Shown here: positions 49,954-54,060 of the stretch, piece after piece | Layout of the letters: each line of letters opens with the position of its first letter | How positions within the stretch are numbered: position 1 is the first letter of the stretch | Origin: Pseudonocardia bannensis | Lineage (GTDB): Bacteria > Actinomycetota > Actinomycetes > Mycobacteriales > Pseudonocardiaceae | Assembly: GCF_012911875.1 (NCBI RefSeq) | Contig: NZ_JAAXKZ010000024.1 | Coordinates: 1 to 54,060, forward strand | Length of the DNA: 54,060 nucleotides | Reading direction: 5' to 3' | The notes under the pieces: generated by a model | The model's input: the letters and a program-made list of their open reading frames with translations, nothing else | Databases searched by the model: none | Told to the model about the DNA's origin: nothing | Translations under genes and position numbers: made by a program

Positions 49954-51516
49954 TTGGCTACATTGCCCCTCGTGCGGTGGTGGCGGGACGCGGTCTTCTA
50001 CCAGGTCTATGTCCGCAGCTTCTCCGACTCCGACGGGGACGGCGTCGGTGATCTGGACGGCATCCGCAGCCGGCTGGGGTATCTCGAGCTACTGGGCGTC
50101 GACGCACTGTGGCTCACCCCGTTCTACCGCTCGCCGATGACCGATCACGGCTACGACGTGGCCGATCCACGCGACGTCGACCCGGTGTTCGGCAACCTCG
50201 CCGCCTTCGATGCGCTGGTCGAGGAGGCGCATCGGCACGGCATCCGGGTCACCATCGACCTCGTGCCCAACCACTCCTCCAGTGAGCACGAGTGGTTCCG
50301 GGCCGCGCTGGAGTCGGCGCCGGGCAGCCCGGAACGGGCCCGCTACCACTTCAAGCCCGGTCGCGGCCCGGACGGCGCGGAACCGCCGAACAACTGGCAC
50401 AGCGTCTTCGGCGGCCCGGCCTGGTCCCGGGTGCCGGACGGCGAGTGGTACCTGCATCTGTTCGCAGCCGAGCAGCCGGACCTGAACTGGACCAACCCGG
50501 AGGTCTGGGCGGATCTGGAGAAGACGCTGCGGTTCTGGTGCGACCGCGGTGTCGACGGCTTTCGCATCGACGTCGCGCACGGCATGTCCAAGCCGGAGGG
50601 CCTGCCGGACCACGCCGGGCCCGGGGCGGCGCTGCTGGCCCACACCGACGACGACCCCCGCTTCGACCACGAGGGCGTGCACGACGTGCACCGGATGATC
50701 CGTGCCGTGCTCGACCACTACCCGGGGCGGATGGCGGTCGGCGAGGTCTGGGTCCGCGACGACGACCGGTTCGCCCGCTATGTGCGGCCCGACGAGCTGC
50801 ACCTCGGGTTCAACTTCCGGCTGGTGCAGACCGCGTTCGACGCGGCCGAGGTGCGGGAGGCGATCGAGCACTCCCTGGAGTCGGTCGCGGGCGTGGGCGC
50901 GCATCCCACGTGGACGCTGTCCAACCACGACGTCTCCCGGCCGGTGACCCGCTACGGGGGCGGCGCCCTGGGGCTCGCCCGGGCGCGGGCGATGGCGCTG
51001 GTGGTGCTCGCGCTGCCCGGCGTGGTCTATCTCTACAACGGAGAGGAGCTCGGCCTGCCCGACGTCGAGCTGCCGGACTGGGCACTGCAGGACCCGGTCT
51101 GGGAACGCTCGGGCCGTACCGAGCGGGGTCGCGACTCCTGCCGGGTGCCCGTGCCGTGGGAGGGCGACGGGCCGGGCTTCGGGTTCACCTCCGGCGAGCC
51201 GTGGCTCCCGATGCCCGACGACTGGGCCGCGCTGACGGTGGCCGCGCAGATCGAGGACACCGACTCCACGCTGTCGTTCTTCCGGCGGGCACTGGAGCTG
51301 CGCGACGAGCACGCGGTGTCCGCCGGTTCCGGGGTCGAGTGGTTCGGCGCCCCGCCCGGCTGTCTGGCGTTCCGGCGTTCCGGTTCGACGCTGGTGTGCG
51401 CGCTCAACACCTCCGACGAGCCGGTGCCGCTCCCCCCGGGTGACGTGCTGCTGACCAGCGGGCCGCTGTGCGACGACGGCCGGCTGCCCCCTGACACCGC
51501 CGCCTGGCTCGCCTGA
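49954..51516 (+). CDS. GH13 alpha-glucosidase/oligo-1,6-glucosidase-type enzyme
   Basis: A protein of about 520 residues with the alpha-amylase barrel. The four conserved regions are present: DLVPNHSS near residue 112, GFRIDVAHG near 203 with the nucleophile Asp, AVGEVWVRDD near 263 with the acid/base Glu, and LSNHDVSRP near 327 with the third Asp. QPDLNWTNPEV and YNGEELGLPDVELPD match the GH13 subfamilies acting on alpha-1,4/1,6-linked oligosaccharides and sucrose or trehalose. There is no signal peptide. The start is uncertain: TTG 49954, TTG 49963 or GTG 49972 all lack a ribosome-binding site, and the GTG gives the usual VRWWRDAVFYQVY N-terminus. Confidence 0.92.
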   Translation: MATLPLVRWWRDAVFYQVYVRSFSDSDGDGVGDLDGIRSRLGYLELLGVDALWLTPFYRSPMTDHGYDVADPRDVDPVFGNLAAFDALVEEAHRHGIRVTIDLVPNHSSSEHEWFRAALESAPGSPERARYHFKPGRGPDGAEPPNNWHSVFGGPAWSRVPDGEWYLHLFAAEQPDLNWTNPEVWADLEKTLRFWCDRGVDGFRIDVAHGMSKPEGLPDHAGPGAALLAHTDDDPRFDHEGVHDVHRMIRAVLDHYPGRMAVGEVWVRDDDRFARYVRPDELHLGFNFRLVQTAFDAAEVREAIEHSLESVAGVGAHPTWTLSNHDVSRPVTRYGGGALGLARARAMALVVLALPGVVYLYNGEELGLPDVELPDWALQDPVWERSGRTERGRDSCRVPVPWEGDGPGFGFTSGEPWLPMPDDWAALTVAAQIEDTDSTLSFFRRALELRDEHAVSAGSGVEWFGAPPGCLAFRRSGSTLVCALNTSDEPVPLPPGDVLLTSGPLCDDGRLPPDTAAWLA

Positions 51517-51537
51517 CCCGGCCCGCTCGCGCGGTGG

Positions 51538-52188
51538 TCAGCCGGTGAACAGCGGCAGGGACGTGATGCGACGGCGCACGACCGCGCCGTAGCGGGCGTC
51601 GAGCCGCAGCCACGACCCACTGGCCGAGACTCGCACGACCGGCTCGCCGCCGCCACCGGCGCCGGTGTCGGCGCCACCGAGGAACCCCATCCCCGACAGG
51701 GCGAACAGACACCGCATCGGCACCTTCACCGCCGGGCCGGACCCGGCGCTCACGGTCAGCACCGTCTGGTCCAGCAGCGACGCGGGCGGTCCGAGCGGCC
51801 CGCTGTGCTCGCGGGCCAGCGCCAGCCCCTGCTCGGTGAGGCGCTCCAGTTCGGCGGCGGGCACGTCGTCGACGATCGACCAGCCCTCGTCGGGCGGCAG
51901 CATGGCCTGCCACAACCCGCCGCCCGGCCCCGGGTCGATCGACTCGGACCGCTCGACGGCCAGCGCGGTGAGCAGGCCGGACGCCGGCACGGTGACGTCA
52001 TCGGGTTCGAGCGAGCCGTGCACCGACCGGGTGGCCAGTACGTCGAACGGCGTCGCCGCCCACGCCGTCACGCGGTCCCGGGCGGCCCGCAGCCGCACGA
52101 GCGCGACCGGGTCGAGCCGGACCACCCGCGCGGTGAAGGCGCCGAGGTCGTCGCGCTCGGTGGGATCGGACAGCCGCAGCTCGGTCAC
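51538..52188 (-). CDS. Conserved hypothetical actinobacterial protein
   Basis: A 216-residue soluble protein. It is mostly beta-prone near the C-terminus (GGEPVVRVSASGSWLRLDARYGAVV) with helices in the middle (AAELERLTEQGLALAREHS). Segments DPVALVRLRAA near residue 28 and WATTPFDVLATRSV-like AWAATPFDVLATRSVHG near 43 look conserved, but I cannot assign a family. The GTG start overlaps the stop of the thioesterase gene, so the two are translated together. The remaining open frame upstream is the shadow of the thioesterase. Confidence 0.75.
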   Translation of the reverse strand: MTELRLSDPTERDDLGAFTARVVRLDPVALVRLRAARDRVTAWAATPFDVLATRSVHGSLEPDDVTVPASGLLTALAVERSESIDPGPGGGLWQAMLPPDEGWSIVDDVPAAELERLTEQGLALAREHSGPLGPPASLLDQTVLTVSAGSGPAVKVPMRCLFALSGMGFLGGADTGAGGGGEPVVRVSASGSWLRLDARYGAVVRRRITSLPLFTG

Positions 52189-52607
52189 GCTCCGTCCGCC
52201 CAACGTTCCAGGAACTCCCGCTCGGGCGGGCTCAGCCGGCGCGGGCGCTGTGCGTCGAGGTCGAACAACGCCATCCGGGTGCGGGCACCGACGGCGACCG
52301 CGTCGTCCGCCCCGGGACCGTCGTGCATCTCGTAGCTGATCGAGAACGAGGCGGCCCGCACCTCGTGCACCCACATCGACACCCGCAGCGTGCTCGATCG
52401 GTACGGGATCTGCCGGCGGTAGTCGACCTCCAGCCCGGCGACGAGCAGCCCGTCCGCGAATCCGGTGATCCCCTCCCCCGCCGCGGCGTCGAAGAACAGG
52501 CCGATCCGGGCCTCCTCCAGCAACGTCACCGTCCGGGCGTGGTTGAGGTGGCGGTAGGAGTCCTGGTCGGTCCAGCGCAGCGGGACCTGCGCGACGTAGC
52601 GAGCCAC
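52185..52607 (-). CDS. Hot-dog acyl-CoA thioesterase (4HBT/YbgC type)
   Basis: A 140-residue hot-dog thioesterase. RWTDQDSYRHLNHARTVTLLEEARI near residue 11 carries the D-x-HxNN-like catalytic Asp region. GLLVAGLEVDYRRQIPYRSSTLRV, split around residue 55-78, and FSISYEMHDG complete the fold. It releases free acids from acyl-CoA; the acyl chain is unknown. It starts at a GTG without a strong ribosome-binding site, 35 nt downstream of the NAD-glutamate dehydrogenase stop on the same strand, and overlaps the next gene. Association with NAD-GDH is frequent in actinobacteria as far as I recall. Confidence 0.9.
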   Translation of the reverse strand: MARYVAQVPLRWTDQDSYRHLNHARTVTLLEEARIGLFFDAAAGEGITGFADGLLVAGLEVDYRRQIPYRSSTLRVSMWVHEVRAASFSISYEMHDGPGADDAVAVGARTRMALFDLDAQRPRRLSPPEREFLERWADGA

Positions 52608-52642
52608 GCCGGAAAGCTTCTCAAACGCCCGGCGTCAACCGA

Positions 52643-54060
52643 TCAGCGAGCCAGGCCTCGCAGCTGCCGCGACACCACCGACAGCGTCGCCAGGTCGAGC
52701 TGGCCGGCCGTGCCGATCTCGTGCAGCGCCGCCCGCGCCCGCACCAGCCGTGAGGCGTTGGCGCGCTCCCACTGCGCAATGGCCTCGACAGCCGGTGTGC
52801 CCGGCGCCGCCTCCCGCAGCGTGTCGAGCGTGATCGCGCGCAGCGACCCGTACAGGTCGTCCCGCAGCGCGAGCCGGGCCAGCCCGTGCCACCGGTCACC
52901 GCGCTGCAGCGCCGTGACGGAGGTCAGCGCCAGGTCGATGCCCAGGTGTTCGGACAGTGCGTAGTACAGCTCGGCGACCTCCCGCGCGTCCCGCGGTTCC
53001 CGATCACGCTCGGAGAGCTCGGTCAGCTCGACGACATCGAGGAGCCCGTATGCGTACATCAGCTCGGCCGAACGGCGAGCCAGCTCCGGCGGCGCGCCCT
53101 GCGCCTGCAGCGCCTCGGCCCCGGCGGTCACCGCCTCGCGCTCGCGGCCGCACAGCAGCTCGGAGAGCTGCGAACGCAGGGCCCGTACCGTCGCAGTGAA
53201 CCGCGCGGCCTCGGCGCCCACCGCGAGGGGTTGCGGACGGTTGGTCAGGAACCAGCGGGAGGCCCGGTCGAGCAGCCGCCGCGAGTCGAGGATGATCCGG
53301 TCGGCGACCGCGATCGGCACCTCGACCGAGCGGGCGGCGGCCCACAGCGCGGGCAGCTCGAACACCGCGGTGGTCACGGCGTAGGCACGCACGGCGTCGG
53401 CCGGCCCGGCCGCGAGCTCCTCACCCAGCCGGAAGGCGTAGCTGATCCCGGCCCCGTCGACCATCTCGTTGACCAGCATCGTGGTGACGATCTCCCGCCG
53501 CAGCGGGTGCCCCGCGACGGCGGCCGGGAACCGCTCACGCAGCGGCCGGGGAAAGTACTCGGCGAGCCGGCCGGCGAACGCCGGCACGTCCGGCAACTCG
53601 GTGTCCAGCAACCGCCGGGTGAGGTCGAGCTTGACGTGCGCGAGCAGGGTGGCCAGCTCCGGGCTGGTCAACCCGAGACCCGCCGCCGCCAGGTCGGCGA
53701 AACCCGCCTCGTCGGGCAACACCTCCAGCTCCCGGTCCAGCCCGGTCCGGGCGACCAGGTCGGCGACCATCCGCCCGTGCACCCGGACCATCTCCGGGGC
53801 GTGCGAGCGGGCGATACCCAGCACCGCGTTCTGGTCCCGGTTGTCGGCCAGCACCAGATCCGCCACCTCCTCGGTCATCTCCACCAGCAGCGCCTCCCGC
53901 CCACCGCGGTCGAGATCCCCGGCCGCGACCAGCCGGTCCAGCAGGATCTTGATATTCACCTCGTGGTCCGAGCAGTCCACCCCGGCCGAGTTGTCCAACG
54001 CGTCGGTGTTGATCCGCCCCCCACCCCGGGCGAACTCGATCCGCCCCCGCTGGGTCAACC
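52643..54060 (-). CDS. NAD-specific glutamate dehydrogenase (large, GDH2-type), C-terminal part
   Basis: About 472 C-terminal residues of the ~1600-residue NAD-glutamate dehydrogenase that oxidatively deaminates glutamate to 2-oxoglutarate. The segment begins in the catalytic domain with NTDALDNSAGVDCSDHEVNI, a highly conserved patch. The helical C-terminal region follows (ELATLLAHVKLDLTRRLLD, EIVTTMLVNEMVDGAGISYA, and a final RARAALHEIGTAGQLDLATL). The gene continues beyond the right edge, so its start is not in the window. The frame is intact throughout, so it is probably functional. Confidence 0.95.
   Translation of the reverse strand, partial: LTQRGRIEFARGGGRINTDALDNSAGVDCSDHEVNIKILLDRLVAAGDLDRGGREALLVEMTEEVADLVLADNRDQNAVLGIARSHAPEMVRVHGRMVADLVARTGLDRELEVLPDEAGFADLAAAGLGLTSPELATLLAHVKLDLTRRLLDTELPDVPAFAGRLAEYFPRPLRERFPAAVAGHPLRREIVTTMLVNEMVDGAGISYAFRLGEELAAGPADAVRAYAVTTAVFELPALWAAARSVEVPIAVADRIILDSRRLLDRASRWFLTNRPQPLAVGAEAARFTATVRALRSQLSELLCGREREAVTAGAEALQAQGAPPELARRSAELMYAYGLLDVVELTELSERDREPRDAREVAELYYALSEHLGIDLALTSVTALQRGDRWHGLARLALRDDLYGSLRAITLDTLREAAPGTPAVEAIAQWERANASRLVRARAALHEIGTAGQLDLATLSVVSRQLRGLAR

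Noticed and set aside
1..54060. tRNA, rRNA, riboswitch, CRISPR, insertion sequence or integrase
   Set aside because: I looked for cloverleaf-like blocks, spaced direct repeats, transposase or integrase motifs, and a THI-box near thiL, and saw none. A covariance-model search would be needed to exclude small RNAs.

Overview
The window is about 54 kb of very GC-rich DNA with GTG and TTG starts, many 4-nt stop/start overlaps and strong third-position G/C bias. That points to an actinomycete. The enzyme set (Mrp antiporter, malate synthase G, GlcDEF, large NAD-glutamate dehydrogenase, truncated haemoglobin O) and the wording of the proteins fit the Pseudonocardiaceae, perhaps Pseudonocardia itself. 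The genus is inferred from memory of family sequences, not from a search. I see no tRNA, rRNA, CRISPR array, transposase, integrase or plasmid/phage gene. The window is chromosomal, with three or four small gene relics marking old deletions.

Layout. (1) 1-706: a composite relic, a LuxR-type ATPase fragment joined out of frame to a nitronate monooxygenase fragment. (2) 709-6931, minus: a complete Mrp Na+/H+ antiporter operon mnhABCDEFG, with a 13-codon micro-ORF between mnhA and mnhB. (3) 7214-11522: malate synthase G (glcB) plus an MFS carrier, divergent from an IclR regulator across a perfect 15-bp palindrome. (4) 11530-14174: a secreted lipase, divergent from a patatin/SnoaL fusion. (5) 14193-20747: a LysR regulator divergent from a tightly packed catabolic operon (DHDPS-like lyase, Old Yellow Enzyme relative without its NAD(P)H domain, MHS symporter, two SDR dehydrogenases). 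A palindromic T-N11-A LysR box lies in the spacer. (6) 20848-26916: glcDEF and an L-lactate/glycolate permease, separated by a DinB-family relic. (7) 26927-30377: housekeeping genes (DUF4186, thiL, Lrp-type RAM protein, DUF3515, ddl). (8) 30448-36720: a PEP-mutase/isocitrate-lyase family enzyme divergent from gntR-hyuA-hyuB-amidohydrolase, with two candidate GntR operators between. (9) 36747-41504: small unknown proteins, an alpha/beta hydrolase whose start is coupled to the tail of a dead sugar transporter, a CitE-like lyase with a MaoC hydratase, and an amidase. (10) 41644-46338: a LuxR regulator, a berberine-bridge-type oxidase, and a MocR regulator divergent from a PNPOx-like protein. (11) 46423-51516: prolyl oligopeptidase, MscS channel, truncated haemoglobin, GH13 glucosidase. 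(12) 51538-54060, minus: a conserved protein, a thioesterase, and the C-terminal part of NAD-glutamate dehydrogenase running off the window.

How the genes fit together. Two blocks form one route for C2/C3 acids. The permease imports lactate or glycolate, GlcDEF oxidises glycolate to glyoxylate (or D-lactate to pyruvate), and malate synthase G condenses glyoxylate with acetyl-CoA under the IclR regulator. The LysR-controlled operon 15202-20747 is the best candidate for an undescribed catabolic pathway. It has a proton symporter, a Schiff-base lyase, an unusual Fe-S flavoenzyme and two dehydrogenases that look NAD-dependent. The GntR-controlled ATP-dependent hydantoinase/amidohydrolase block looks like a cyclic amide (N-methylhydantoin type) pathway that gained a C-C lyase.
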